From an uncultured Clostridia bacterium (GTDB taxonomy: Bacteria; Bacillota; Clostridia; Peptostreptococcales; Anaerovoracaceae), in assembly GCA_938049335.1 (NCBI GenBank), contig CALIYX010000023.1:62001-126000 (forward strand): 64,000 bases of DNA, in the 5' to 3' direction. Numbering within the stretch: position 1 is the first letter of the stretch; each line of letters opens with the position of its first letter. Below the pieces are notes generated by a model. It was not told the DNA's origin. It searched no databases and saw only the letters and a list, made by a program, of their open reading frames with translations. Position numbers and translations under genes: made by a program. Of this stretch, positions 8,079-16,696 are shown one piece after another.

Positions 8079-8784
8079 ATTTGTTTTAGAGTTCAGCAAA
8101 CAGGGATACATTAAATACATCTCACATCTAGATATGCTGAGGCTTTTTAAGCGTACTTTCAAAAGGGCAGGAATTCCGCTAGACTATTCCAAAGGCTTTA
8201 ATCCACATCCTAGAATGAGCTTTGCTCAGCCACTTTCACTAGGATATACATCAAAGCAGGAGCTGATAGAGTTTTTCACCTACGAAGAAACGACTCAGGA
8301 TGATATTTTGCTAAAGTTAAACGAGCAGTTCCCTGAAGGAATTAGTATCTTGGCATGTGGTTATATTGATGGAACACAAGGTTCGCTTGCTGCAGCAGTA
8401 AGTTCAGCAGTTTATAGCGTTTTCTTGCCTGATACACTAGAAAAGTCGCTAGACGAAATAAAAGATGATATAAAATCATATCTAGCTAAGGAATCTATCA
8501 TAGCCCTAAAGCGTATGAAGAAGACAAAAAAGCTGGGCGAAGTTGATATTAGATCAAAAATCCGTAAAATAGATGCTGAAGAAGTAAACGAAAATATAGT
8601 TTTAAAGCTTGATCTTGACTGCGGAAGTGCCTCAAATCTCAGTCCAGAGCTTGTCATTACTACATTTATAGAGCACAGCGGACTAGATATCCAAAGATAT
8701 GATATAGAAGTAAGCAGGGATTTTTTGAGATTTGACTCTTGTATTCCCCAAACAATGGGTTTAGACTTGATATACGAAAATTAA
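8071..8784 (+). CDS. DUF2344 (TIGR03936) radical-SAM-linked protein
   Basis: 237 residues from the ATG at 8071, chosen because AGGTGGT lies just upstream and the family start MNRFVLEFSKQGYIKYISHLD fits; an alternative start at 8062 adds three residues. The motif SKGFNPHPRMSFAQPLSLG is characteristic of the family. The start overlaps the upstream radical-SAM gene by 8 nt, so the two are likely coupled. In many Clostridia this pair lies beside RNase G and rplU; no RNase G gene is present here. Function of the family is unknown; it may present a substrate to the radical-SAM enzyme. Confidence 0.88.
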   Translation: MNRFVLEFSKQGYIKYISHLDMLRLFKRTFKRAGIPLDYSKGFNPHPRMSFAQPLSLGYTSKQELIEFFTYEETTQDDILLKLNEQFPEGISILACGYIDGTQGSLAAAVSSAVYSVFLPDTLEKSLDEIKDDIKSYLAKESIIALKRMKKTKKLGEVDIRSKIRKIDAEEVNENIVLKLDLDCGSASNLSPELVITTFIEHSGLDIQRYDIEVSRDFLRFDSCIPQTMGLDLIYEN

Positions 8785-8803
8785 GTTTAAACGGAGGGAT
8801 ATT

Positions 8804-9541
8804 TTGCAAAGAGGAAAACTTGGGCTAAGCAATATAGAATACTATGTGCAGTCAGCTAAAACTTTTATCAAAAAAAATAATAAATATGTCCAAATAGCGG
8901 TTACGATTATTGCAATCATAGCCGCTTTGCTATTTTTTGTACTGAATGGGGAAAAATCCCCTAAGCAAAATTACAAGCATGCACCATCGATTAGTAGCTT
9001 AAAGGAAACGAAGGAAGATAGTACTACTTCAGATAAACATTCTAGATCAAGCAAAAGATCAAAGAATAATTCCAAAGCTAAGTCGACAAAGGAGGCAGAA
9101 CCAGATGAGCTTATAATCGCTGATATAAGTGGTGAAATTAATAAACCAGGTGTATATAAGATTAGACCAGGAACTAGGGTATTTGAACTCATAGATCAGG
9201 CTGGGGGGCTTAGCGAAAATGCAAATGCTGATGTGATTAACAGAGCGTCTATAGTTTCTGATGGGCAAAAAATTGTAATTCCGAGTAAAATCACAGGAGA
9301 ACAAGGACATCAAGCTATAGATAATCCTGATATCTCTAGCAATGTAAGTGGATTAGTAAACATAAATCAAGCAGATCAAAACCAGCTAGAGAGCATAGCG
9401 GGAATAGGTCCAGCTATGGCAAAACGCATAATAGAATATCGAAGATCAAATGGCTATTTTGGATCGATTGATGAACTTATGAATGTAAAAGGCATAGGCA
9501 CAAAAAAATTTGATAAAATTAAAGCTTATGTGACCATATAA
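8804..9541 (+). CDS. comEA: ComEA, membrane-anchored DNA receptor for competence
   Basis: 245 residues from a TTG start at 8804 supported by GGAGGG six nt upstream. A single membrane anchor (about 29-50) follows a short cytoplasmic stretch. A Ser/Lys-rich linker (about 55-100), an SLBB domain (about 102-160, DISGEINKPGVYKIRPGTRV) and tandem helix-hairpin-helix motifs (about 183-245, NINQADQNQLESIAGIGPAMA and VKGIGTKKF) follow. ComEA binds incoming double-stranded DNA outside the membrane. The transport channel comEC is not in the window. It may share a transcript with the radical-SAM pair. Confidence 0.92.
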   Translation: MQRGKLGLSNIEYYVQSAKTFIKKNNKYVQIAVTIIAIIAALLFFVLNGEKSPKQNYKHAPSISSLKETKEDSTTSDKHSRSSKRSKNNSKAKSTKEAEPDELIIADISGEINKPGVYKIRPGTRVFELIDQAGGLSENANADVINRASIVSDGQKIVIPSKITGEQGHQAIDNPDISSNVSGLVNINQADQNQLESIAGIGPAMAKRIIEYRRSNGYFGSIDELMNVKGIGTKKFDKIKAYVTI

Positions 9542-9543
9542 TC

Positions 9544-9572
9544 TTGATTGAATCGTTGCGCTTTGGTATAAT
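9544..9572 (+). promoter_or_regulatory. Sigma-A promoter for the DUF896 gene
   Basis: TTGATT (9544-9549), 17 nt, TATAAT (9567-9572), starting three bases after the comEA stop. Transcript would begin near 9579 with a ~22-nt leader containing TTAGGAG. Confidence 0.8.
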
Positions 9573-9600
9573 ATTAGAACTAATTGTTAGGAGAATTACA

Positions 9601-9792
9601 ATGATTACAGAAGATGAAATTAAACGTATTAACGAGCTAGCCAAAAAATCCAAAACTGATGAAGGGCTAAGCGAAGATGAAAAAAAAGAACAACATAAGC
9701 TAAGACGCAAGTATATCGATTCATTCAAGACTAATCTACGTTCACATCTAGATACGATTAAACCAGATGATAAGAATAATAAGGAATCCTAA
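9601..9792 (+). CDS. DUF896 family protein (YnzC-like)
   Basis: 63 residues from the ATG at 9601, preceded by TTAGGAG; the longer frame from 9544 starts inside the promoter. The sequence INELAKKSKTDEGLSEDEKKEQ then KLRRKYIDSFK follows the two-helix DUF896 pattern (YnzC, YlaC-like proteins). In Bacillus subtilis ynzC is in the SOS-controlled yneA operon; here no LexA half-site pair was found at this promoter, while the yneA-like gene lies 18 kb away. Biochemical role unknown. Confidence 0.85.
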   Translation: MITEDEIKRINELAKKSKTDEGLSEDEKKEQHKLRRKYIDSFKTNLRSHLDTIKPDDKNNKES

Positions 9793-9827
9793 TGTCGATT
9801 ATCATATTTTAATTAGATTGTATGCTG

Positions 9828-9855
9828 TTTAAAATTCACAAGATATAGGTATAAA
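9828..9855 (+). promoter_or_regulatory. Candidate promoter for iscS-iscU
   Basis: TTTAAA (9828-9833), 16 nt, TATAAA (9850-9855): both hexamers are imperfect. GATAATGATAAA at 9868-9879, just after the expected start, resembles half of a Fur box but its inverted half is absent. Confidence 0.35.
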
Positions 9856-9902
9856 TAAATCGTAAATGATAATGATAAAACAGACAGAAGGAGCTGAAAT
9901 AT

Positions 9903-11072
9903 ATGAGACAGGTATATCTTGATAATTCCGCAACTACTCCTATTAAGGGAGATGTTCTTAAGGAGATGCTACCATTCCTCACAGAACATTTTGGAAATGC
10001 ATCTAGCTTATACACACCAGGCCTAGTAGCAAGACGTGCACTAGATGAGGCTAGAGAAAAGGTAGCAGCTTTGATCAATGCAAAGTCTAACGAAATTTAT
10101 TTCACAGGATGTGGATCTGAGTCCGATAACTGGGTGCTTAAGGGAGTAGCAAGTTCGCTTAAGAATAAGGGAAACCACATCATTACAACAGTTACTGAGC
10201 ATCCAGCTATGCTTCGTACATGTGAGTATTTAGAGAAGAACGGATATGAAGTAACATATCTTGGTATAGATGATCAGGGTAGACTTAATCCTGCAGAGCT
10301 TGAGGCAGCTATTAAGGATACAACTATTCTTGTTAGCATAATGATGGTTAACAATGAGATTGGAACAATTCATCCGATTAAGGAACTTGCAGCTATTGCA
10401 AAGAAACACGGTGTGCTATTCCACACTGATGCAGTTCAGGCAGTAGGAAATGTTCCTATCGATGTTAAGGATTTGGGCGTTGACTTCCTATCAATGTCAG
10501 CACACAAAATATATGGACCTAAGGGCGTTGGTGGACTTTATATCAGACGTGGCGCCAAGCTAGGTACTTTGATTTTCGGAGGCGGACAGGAAAGTGGCAA
10601 GAGAGCAGGAACAGAGAACGTAGCTGGCATAGTTGGCTTCGGTAAGGCTGCTGAACTTGCAATGAACAGTCTTGATGAGCATATCAAGCATAGCACAGAG
10701 ATGAGAAATTATCTTGCAGAGAAGCTCACAGCTGAGATTCCAGATGTTATCATCAATGGTTCAATGGATAACAGACATCCAGGAAACCTAAATGTGACAT
10801 TTAAGTACATTGAGGGAGAATCAATCCTAATCCAGCTTGATGCTTGTGGAATTTGCATTTCAACTGGATCGGCATGTTCATCAAAGTCACTAAAACCTTC
10901 ACATGTTCTTTCAGCTTTGGGAGTACCAGTTGAGCTGATACACGGAACAGTAAGATTTTCAGTAGGAGATTTCACCACTAAGGAAGATATAGATTATACA
11001 GTAGAATGCACTAAGAAAATAGTTGCATGGCTAAGAGATTTATCACCTCTAAGCCCTAAGAAAGGAGAATAG
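9903..11072 (+). CDS. iscS: Cysteine desulfurase (IscS/NifS family)
   Basis: 389 residues. The PLP-binding lysine is in SAHKIYGPKG, and the sulfur-carrying cysteine in STGSACSSKS. The enzyme removes sulfur from cysteine as a persulfide and passes it to a scaffold, here the IscU-type protein encoded two nt downstream. Ribosome-binding site AGAAGGAG is strong. A gene symbol nifS would also be defensible; no nitrogenase genes are near and no iscR precedes it, so a housekeeping iron-sulfur role is inferred. Confidence 0.93.
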   Translation: MRQVYLDNSATTPIKGDVLKEMLPFLTEHFGNASSLYTPGLVARRALDEAREKVAALINAKSNEIYFTGCGSESDNWVLKGVASSLKNKGNHIITTVTEHPAMLRTCEYLEKNGYEVTYLGIDDQGRLNPAELEAAIKDTTILVSIMMVNNEIGTIHPIKELAAIAKKHGVLFHTDAVQAVGNVPIDVKDLGVDFLSMSAHKIYGPKGVGGLYIRRGAKLGTLIFGGGQESGKRAGTENVAGIVGFGKAAELAMNSLDEHIKHSTEMRNYLAEKLTAEIPDVIINGSMDNRHPGNLNVTFKYIEGESILIQLDACGICISTGSACSSKSLKPSHVLSALGVPVELIHGTVRFSVGDFTTKEDIDYTVECTKKIVAWLRDLSPLSPKKGE

Positions 11073-11074
11073 TT

Positions 11075-11524
11075 ATGGCACTATATAACGATACAGTAAT
11101 GAATAATTTTATGAATCCACAGAACGTTGGAGAAATAGAAAACCCATCTGGAACAGGTATTTACGGAAGCCCTGTATGTGGAGATATGATGCAGATGCAG
11201 ATTAAGGTTGATGAGAACGATGTAATTACAGATTGCAAGTTCAAGACATTTGGATGCGGAAGCGCTATCGCTTCATCAAGCATGGCTACACAGATGATTA
11301 TTGGTAAGACAGTAGAAGAAGCTCTTAAGCTTACAAATAAGGATGTAGTTGATGAGCTAGGTGGTCTTCCAGCAGTTAAGGTTCACTGTTCAGTTCTTGC
11401 TGACCATGCTATTAAGTCAGCTATCTATGATTATGCACAGAAGAATAACAAGACATACGCTGGACTAGAGGGATTTGACCCTAATGCTGAGGAAGATGAG
11501 CACGATCACGAGATTGAAGAATAA
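11075..11524 (+). CDS. iscU: IscU/NifU-N type iron-sulfur cluster scaffold
   Basis: 149 residues. Three scaffold cysteines are visible, in GSPVCGDMM, FKTFGCGSAIAS and KVHCSVLAD, plus the Asp following the first Cys. The C-terminal 15 residues are acidic with alternating His/Asp/Glu (EEDEHDHEIEE). Partner of the adjacent cysteine desulfurase. Only two bases separate the genes and GAAAGGAG precedes the start, so they form one operon. Confidence 0.93.
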   Translation: MALYNDTVMNNFMNPQNVGEIENPSGTGIYGSPVCGDMMQMQIKVDENDVITDCKFKTFGCGSAIASSSMATQMIIGKTVEEALKLTNKDVVDELGGLPAVKVHCSVLADHAIKSAIYDYAQKNNKTYAGLEGFDPNAEEDEHDHEIEE

Positions 11525-11541
11525 TAAAATTTTAGTATAAT
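11514..11541 (+). promoter_or_regulatory. Promoter for the phosphohexomutase gene
   Basis: TTGAAG (11514-11519) inside the iscU end, 16 nt, TATAAT (11536-11541). The predicted start near 11548 falls inside the left arm of the inverted repeat at 11546-11567. Confidence 0.6.
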
Positions 11542-11545
11542 TTAG

Positions 11546-11567
11546 CGGCAGTGCAGGTGCACTGCCG
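11546..11567 (+). terminator. Perfect 9-bp inverted repeat between iscU and pgm: terminator or operator
   Basis: CGGCAGTGC (11546-11554), AGGT, GCACTGCCG (11559-11567), followed by TGATTTTG. It can serve as the iscU terminator, but its T-run is short and it lies exactly at the predicted start point of the next transcript, where a repressor operator would lie. Both readings remain open. Confidence 0.6.
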
Positions 11568-11576
11568 TGATTTTGT

Positions 11577-13232
11577 ATGGGTAAGAAAATGGATATTCAA
11601 GTTGATATTCTAAATGAATATAAAAGATGGATTGACTGCGCAAGAGATGAAGAGGTAAAGCAAGAACTCTCTTTGATGAAGGATAATTTTGAAGAAATTA
11701 ACGAGAGTTTTTATAAGGAGCTTGATTTTGGAACATCTGGAATGCGTGGAATTTTAGGTGCTGGAACAAATCGGTTAAACACCTATGTTTTACGTAGAAG
11801 TAACCTTGCTTTAGCTAGCCATATCAATAAAAATTGTGCTGGTAAATCAGTTGTTATTTCTTTTGATAGCCGAAAAAATTCATCTAGATTTGCACGTGAG
11901 ACAGCTGCTTTGATGTCAGCAATGGGAATAAAGGCATACCTATTTAGTGAGCTAACGCCCGTTCCTGTACTTGTCTATGCAATTACTAAGCTTTCATGTG
12001 ACTATGGAATTATGATTACGGCAAGTCATAATCCAGCAGTTTACAATGGTTATAAGGTTTACGGAAAGCATGGATATCAGATAATTGGGAGCGAACTTGA
12101 CTCTATTCTAAAGGAGCAGGAGCGCTTTGATTACTTTGATGAAGTAGATGTAGATGATTCAAACATAAGCATGCTCGATGATGAGATTAAAAATGATTTT
12201 TTATCAAAGGTTATTTCACTTGAACCTAAGGGAATAAACAAGGATGCTAAATCGAATCTTCATATAGTCTATACTCCTTTAAATGGAGCAGGACTTAAAT
12301 ATGTAAGCAAAGCACTTTCTGATAGTGGTTTTGATAATATAAGCATTGTTAAATCGCAGGAAAACCCCGATTCGAACTTTCCTACTTGCAAATCTCCAAA
12401 TCCTGAGAAGATGAGCGCCTATACGGAAGCATTTGAGACCTTAGATGAGTGCAAGGCGGATATAATTATTGCAACAGATCCTGATTGCGATAGAATTGGA
12501 TGTGCCCTTGTAAGCGATGGTATGAAGGTTAATCTAACTGGTAATCAGATAGGAATTTTACTATTTGATTTCCTCTGCAGATTCAAGGAGAAACAAGCAG
12601 ATTCAATCTGCATAAGAAGCATAGTTTCTTCACCTTTGATAGATAAAATTGCTGACGAAAATGGTATAGAGGTTGTGCGTACTCTAACTGGATTCAAATA
12701 TATCGGTGAGATTATTGCAGGACTTAGACAAGATGGTGTAGAGAGTAAATATTTCTTTGGTTATGAGGAGAGTAATGGATTTCTTGTATCGCCATTCATA
12801 TGTGATAAGGATGGTGTGAGCACAGCTCTTTTAATTGCATGTATGGCGGCTCAGTATAAGTCTGAGGGCATAGATCTCTTTGAGAAGTTAAACCAGATTA
12901 ATTTCAGATATGGAAGGCTTATCGAACGCATAGGAAACTTTGTTTTTGAGGGTATAGAGGGCGAGAAGCAGATTTCAAAAATAATGGACTATTTTAGGAC
13001 AAATAATCTTTCTGAGATAGCTAGCTTTGAAGAGAAAATTGACTTTTTAAATGATGATACAGGAATGCCAAAGTCAGATGTTTTGATTATGAGAACTGTA
13101 TCTAAGAGTACTTTTATTATCAGACCTTCTGGCACAGAGCCTAAGATTAAGCTATATATGTATCTAGAGCCAAATGACTTGAAGATAGCAAAGAAATTTG
13201 AGAAGATCATAAATGGTTTTACAGTGTACTAA
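11577..13232 (+). CDS. Phosphoglucomutase/phosphomannomutase (alpha-D-phosphohexomutase)
   Basis: 551 residues from ATG 11577; an in-frame ATG at 11589 is equally possible and neither has a good Shine-Dalgarno. All four family signatures are present: GTSGMRG near the start, the phosphoserine loop TASHNP, the metal loop DPDCDRIG, the sugar loop GYEESNGF, and the phosphate loop RPSGTEPKIKLY. It interconverts hexose 1- and 6-phosphates for cell-wall, glycolipid or glycogen precursors (PgcA-like). The start is only 9 nt from a strong hairpin, an odd arrangement discussed in the findings. Confidence 0.92.
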   Translation: MGKKMDIQVDILNEYKRWIDCARDEEVKQELSLMKDNFEEINESFYKELDFGTSGMRGILGAGTNRLNTYVLRRSNLALASHINKNCAGKSVVISFDSRKNSSRFARETAALMSAMGIKAYLFSELTPVPVLVYAITKLSCDYGIMITASHNPAVYNGYKVYGKHGYQIIGSELDSILKEQERFDYFDEVDVDDSNISMLDDEIKNDFLSKVISLEPKGINKDAKSNLHIVYTPLNGAGLKYVSKALSDSGFDNISIVKSQENPDSNFPTCKSPNPEKMSAYTEAFETLDECKADIIIATDPDCDRIGCALVSDGMKVNLTGNQIGILLFDFLCRFKEKQADSICIRSIVSSPLIDKIADENGIEVVRTLTGFKYIGEIIAGLRQDGVESKYFFGYEESNGFLVSPFICDKDGVSTALLIACMAAQYKSEGIDLFEKLNQINFRYGRLIERIGNFVFEGIEGEKQISKIMDYFRTNNLSEIASFEEKIDFLNDDTGMPKSDVLIMRTVSKSTFIIRPSGTEPKIKLYMYLEPNDLKIAKKFEKIINGFTVY

Positions 13233-13284
13233 GATGCGAAAAAGTGATATACTTTAAGGATAGATTTGATAGGAGGAATGAACC

Positions 13285-15906
13285 TTGCAGAAAAAAGGAC
13301 TTAACGAGATAAGAAAATCTTTTAGGGATTTTTATGTAAGTAAGGGACACTATGCAGCAAAGAGCGCTTCATTAGTTCCCCAAAACGATAAATCATTGCT
13401 TATTATAAACTCAGGTATGGCACCTCTGAAGAGATACTTTGCAGGACTTGATACACCGCCGGCTAAGAGAATGACTACATGTCAGAAGTGTATCAGAACA
13501 GGTGATATCGAAAACGTTGGTATCACATCAAGACATGGTACATTTTTTGAGATGCTAGGTAACTTCTCCTTTGGTGACTATTTCAAGGAGCAGTCTCTAA
13601 CCTGGGGATGGGAATTCATAACTAAGGTTTTGGAGCTCCCAACTGATAAAATTTGGGCAACAGTATACGAGGATGATACAGAGGCTGAGAAAATTTGGGA
13701 AAAGCTTGGAATGCCTGTTGAGAGAATCGTAAGACTAGGCAAGGAAGATAACTTCTGGGAAATAGGTCTAGGTCCATGCGGTCCATGTTCAGAAATCTAT
13801 TTTGATAGAGGTGAAGAATACGGATGCGATAGAGAAGACTGTAAGCCTGGTTGTGACTGCGATAGATATGTTGAGTTTTGGAACCATGTGTTCACACAGT
13901 TCTCCAAGGAAGAGGATGGCAGTTACAGCAACCTCGAGCACCCAAACATAGATACAGGAATGGGTCTTGAGAGAATTGCATGTATTATGCAGGGTGTTAC
14001 ATCCATCTTTGATATAGATACTATTCAGTACATCCTTCAGGGAGTTCTTGAGCTTTCGGGAATCAAATATGAAGAAGCTGGCACTGAGAAAACAGATATA
14101 TCAGTTAGAATTATTACTGACCACCTTCGCTCGATGGTATTTATGATTGCTGATGGTATCATTCCATCAAACGAAGGACGCGGTTACGTTCTAAGAAGAA
14201 TTATAAGAAGAGCTGCAAGACACGGTAATCTAATCGGTATTAACGGTAGATTCCTTTCGGATATGGCTGACAGAGTTATCGCTGTATCAGGGGAAGCTTA
14301 TCCTGAATTAGTTGAGAAGCAGCAGTTCATTAAGAAGATTATAGCTGTCGAAGAAGAAAAGTTTGCTTCTACAATCCAGCAGGGTATAGATATTATTCAG
14401 GGCTATGTCGATGAGATGAAGCAGCAGGGCAAGACTGTACTTGACGGAGAGAAGATGTTTAAGCTCTACGACACATACGGATTCCCACCAGAACTTACAG
14501 AGGAAATCCTCCTAGAGAATGATTTTACAGCTGATAAGGATGGTTTCAAGGCTAACATGGAAAAGCAGAAGGAACAGGCTAGAGCTGGTCGTAAGTCTGA
14601 AGACGAAGAAGGCTGGAAGGAAGCTGTTACAGCAGTAGACGTTCCTGAGACAAGGTTTGTAGGATATAGCTCGCTGACGAGCGATTCAAAGGTTTTAGCT
14701 ATTCTTAAGTCTGGAGCAATGACTGATTCAGCTGAGCAGGGCGAGACCGTTAGAATTTACCTAGATCAGACACCATTTTATGCTGAAGGCGGTGGACAGA
14801 TTTATGATACAGGTCTGATTGAAGCAGATGGCTTTAAAGCATGCGTAAAGGCTGTTAGCAAGCAGAACGGTGCATTCTGCCATGAGGTAGAGATTATTGA
14901 GGGTAAGCTTTCAGTAGGTGATAGTGTATCATGCTTCGTTGATAGAGTGAGAAGGAACATGGTTGCAAGAAACCATACAGCAACTCACCTGCTACATAAG
15001 GCACTTCGTATGGTTGTCGGAGATCACATTCAGCAGGCAGGTTCATTTGTAAATGAGAACAGTCTAAGATTTGACTTCACTCACTTTGAAGGCCTAACAA
15101 AGGAACAGCTCAAGGAAGTTGAGGCAATAGTAAACGAAGAAATCAATAGATTTGAAGATGTTGAAACACTAGAGACGGATATAGAGACAGCTAAGAGTAA
15201 GGGCGCTATGGCACTCTTTGGTGAAAAGTATGGTGATACAGTTCGCATGGTAAGCTGCGGTAAGTTCAGCGTTGAGCTTTGTGGGGGTACACATGTACAT
15301 AACACCGGAGAAATCGGATGCTTTAAGCTTCTATCAGAGTCAGGTGTTGCATCAGGTGTTAGAAGAATAGAGGCTGTGAGTGCTTGTGCAGTATATGATA
15401 TTGCAAATAAGCAGGCTGAGGTTATAGAAGACTGTGCAGCTGAACTAAAATGCAATAAGGATCAGTTAAAGAACAAGATAGTTTCATTATCTGAAGAGCT
15501 AAAGAGTCTAAGGCATGAGCTTGCGGAGTTTAAGAAGGCACAGCTTGGAAATGCAGCAACATCACTTCTTGCAGAAGCAAAGGATGTAAATGGAATCAAA
15601 GTTATCACAAAGAAATTTGATTCTATGGATGCGGGAGAGCTTAGAACTTTAGCAGATGACATCAAGAAGGAATCAAATAATGTGGCTATGATATTTGCTG
15701 CAGTAGATGGTGAAAAGGCAGCGCTTTTAGTTTCACTTAGCGACGACCTTGTAGAGTCTGGATTCCATGCTGGTAAGATAGTTAAGGAAGTAGCTGCTGC
15801 TTGCGGCGGTGGCGGTGGCGGTAAAGCTAATATGGCTCAGGCTGGAGCAAAGGATATATCAAAGCTTGACGATGCTTTCGTGCTTGCAGAAAATTTATTC
15901 AAGTAG
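13285..15906 (+). CDS. alaS: Alanyl-tRNA synthetase
   Basis: 873 residues from a TTG start with AGGAGG eight nt before it. Class II catalytic core (about 1-360) contains FFEMLGNFSFGDYF and GMGLERIA. The editing domain carries HTATHLLHKAL and the CGGTHV zinc site, and the C-Ala domain ends with CGGGGGGKANMAQAGG-like glycine motif. It charges tRNA-Ala and deacylates mischarged Ser/Gly. The leader is too short for a T-box. A promoter for the next gene lies in its last codons. Confidence 0.98.
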   Translation: MQKKGLNEIRKSFRDFYVSKGHYAAKSASLVPQNDKSLLIINSGMAPLKRYFAGLDTPPAKRMTTCQKCIRTGDIENVGITSRHGTFFEMLGNFSFGDYFKEQSLTWGWEFITKVLELPTDKIWATVYEDDTEAEKIWEKLGMPVERIVRLGKEDNFWEIGLGPCGPCSEIYFDRGEEYGCDREDCKPGCDCDRYVEFWNHVFTQFSKEEDGSYSNLEHPNIDTGMGLERIACIMQGVTSIFDIDTIQYILQGVLELSGIKYEEAGTEKTDISVRIITDHLRSMVFMIADGIIPSNEGRGYVLRRIIRRAARHGNLIGINGRFLSDMADRVIAVSGEAYPELVEKQQFIKKIIAVEEEKFASTIQQGIDIIQGYVDEMKQQGKTVLDGEKMFKLYDTYGFPPELTEEILLENDFTADKDGFKANMEKQKEQARAGRKSEDEEGWKEAVTAVDVPETRFVGYSSLTSDSKVLAILKSGAMTDSAEQGETVRIYLDQTPFYAEGGGQIYDTGLIEADGFKACVKAVSKQNGAFCHEVEIIEGKLSVGDSVSCFVDRVRRNMVARNHTATHLLHKALRMVVGDHIQQAGSFVNENSLRFDFTHFEGLTKEQLKEVEAIVNEEINRFEDVETLETDIETAKSKGAMALFGEKYGDTVRMVSCGKFSVELCGGTHVHNTGEIGCFKLLSESGVASGVRRIEAVSACAVYDIANKQAEVIEDCAAELKCNKDQLKNKIVSLSEELKSLRHELAEFKKAQLGNAATSLLAEAKDVNGIKVITKKFDSMDAGELRTLADDIKKESNNVAMIFAAVDGEKAALLVSLSDDLVESGFHAGKIVKEVAAACGGGGGGKANMAQAGAKDISKLDDAFVLAENLFK

Positions 15907-15912
15907 TATAAT
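15884..15912 (+). promoter_or_regulatory. Sigma-A promoter for ireB inside the alaS 3' end
   Basis: TTGCAG (15884-15889), 17 nt, TATAAT (15907-15912) straddling the alaS stop at 15904-15906. It gives ireB its own transcript. Confidence 0.75.
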
Positions 15913-15947
15913 AAATATAACGATATTGGAGTATAGGAGGGCACACG

Positions 15948-16193
15948 ATGGAAAGAAAGACTATAATGTTTGATACAAACAAGGCACAGGAAAAAACTAC
16001 CAAGGAAGTTTTGAAAGATGTCTATGAAGCATTAGAAGAAAGAGGATATAATGGAATTGACCAGATGGTTGGTTACATTCTTTCGGGTGATCCTTCATAT
16101 ATAACAAGCTACAACAATGCTCGTATGATGATAAGCCGTATCGATAGAGACGATTTGGTTGAAGAAATCCTGAAAGAGTATCTAAACAAATAA
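15948..16193 (+). CDS. ireB: IreB-family regulatory phosphoprotein (UPF0297)
   Basis: 81 residues after GGAGGGCACACG. The family pattern MFDTNKAQEKTTKEVLKDVYEAL, GYNGIDQMVGYILSGDPSYIT and NARMMISRIDRDDLVEEIL is complete. In Enterococcus IreB is phosphorylated on N-terminal threonines (the T-T pair at positions 17-18 here) by the PASTA kinase IreK and opposes cephalosporin tolerance. The order alaS-ireB-ruvX is conserved in Firmicutes. The PASTA kinase is not in this window. Confidence 0.93.
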   Translation: MERKTIMFDTNKAQEKTTKEVLKDVYEALEERGYNGIDQMVGYILSGDPSYITSYNNARMMISRIDRDDLVEEILKEYLNK

Positions 16194-16201
16194 TAATGTT
16201 T

Positions 16202-16231
16202 CGGCGGGGTTTTGTCCCGCCGTATTTTTTT
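16202..16231 (+). terminator. Strong rho-independent terminator after ireB
   Basis: CGGCGGG (16202-16208), 7-nt loop, CCCGCCG (16216-16222), then TATTTTTTT. It separates ireB from ruvX, which starts 24 nt later, so ruvX depends on read-through or on an unseen promoter. Confidence 0.9.
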
Positions 16232-16254
16232 GACATAAGAGTTAGGAGAAAAGA

Positions 16255-16695
16255 ATGAGAAGAAAGATTGCGCTTGATGTAGGTGATAAAACAATTGGAG
16301 TGGCTCTAAGCGACGAGCTTGGAATAACAGGCCAAGGACTTATGACAATAGAAAGAATAGGGATAAAGAAGGATACAGGAAAAGTTGTTGAACTAATAAA
16401 GGAATATGACTGTGACACTGTTGTAATTGGACTTCCTCTGAACCTAAATGGAACTGATAGCGTTCAGACCGAAAAGGTTAGAGAGTTTCGAACAAAGCTA
16501 GAAAATAAGATGAGAAGCAGCGCTCTTGCAGATGTTGAAATCGTATGGCAGGATGAAAGATTTACAACAAAACTTGCAGAAAACGTTTTGATTGCAGGAA
16601 ATGTAAGGCGTGAAGACAGAAAAAAATATGTAGATAAGCAGGCTGCTGTGATAATTATGCAGAGCTATCTAGATAGTAAAGGGAGCCTTATCTAA
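16255..16695 (+). CDS. ruvX: RuvX/YqgF, Holliday-junction-resolvase-like pre-16S rRNA nuclease
   Basis: 146 residues with an RNase H-like fold: first acidic site in ALDVGDKTIGVALSD, VVIGLPLNLNGTDS in the middle, WQDERFTT and VDKQAAVIIMQSYLD near the end. The E. coli homologue YqgF matures the 5' end of 16S rRNA. TTAGGAGAAAAG precedes the ATG. It follows alaS and ireB as in other Firmicutes. Confidence 0.93.
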   Translation: MRRKIALDVGDKTIGVALSDELGITGQGLMTIERIGIKKDTGKVVELIKEYDCDTVVIGLPLNLNGTDSVQTEKVREFRTKLENKMRSSALADVEIVWQDERFTTKLAENVLIAGNVRREDRKKYVDKQAAVIIMQSYLDSKGSLI

Positions 16696-16696
16696 C

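Noticed and set aside
13233..13284. T-box leader for alaS
   Set aside because: The gap is about 50 nt, too short for a T-box, and no AGGGTGGNACCGCG-type core is present. The same holds for leuS, aspS and hisS, which lie within tight operons.
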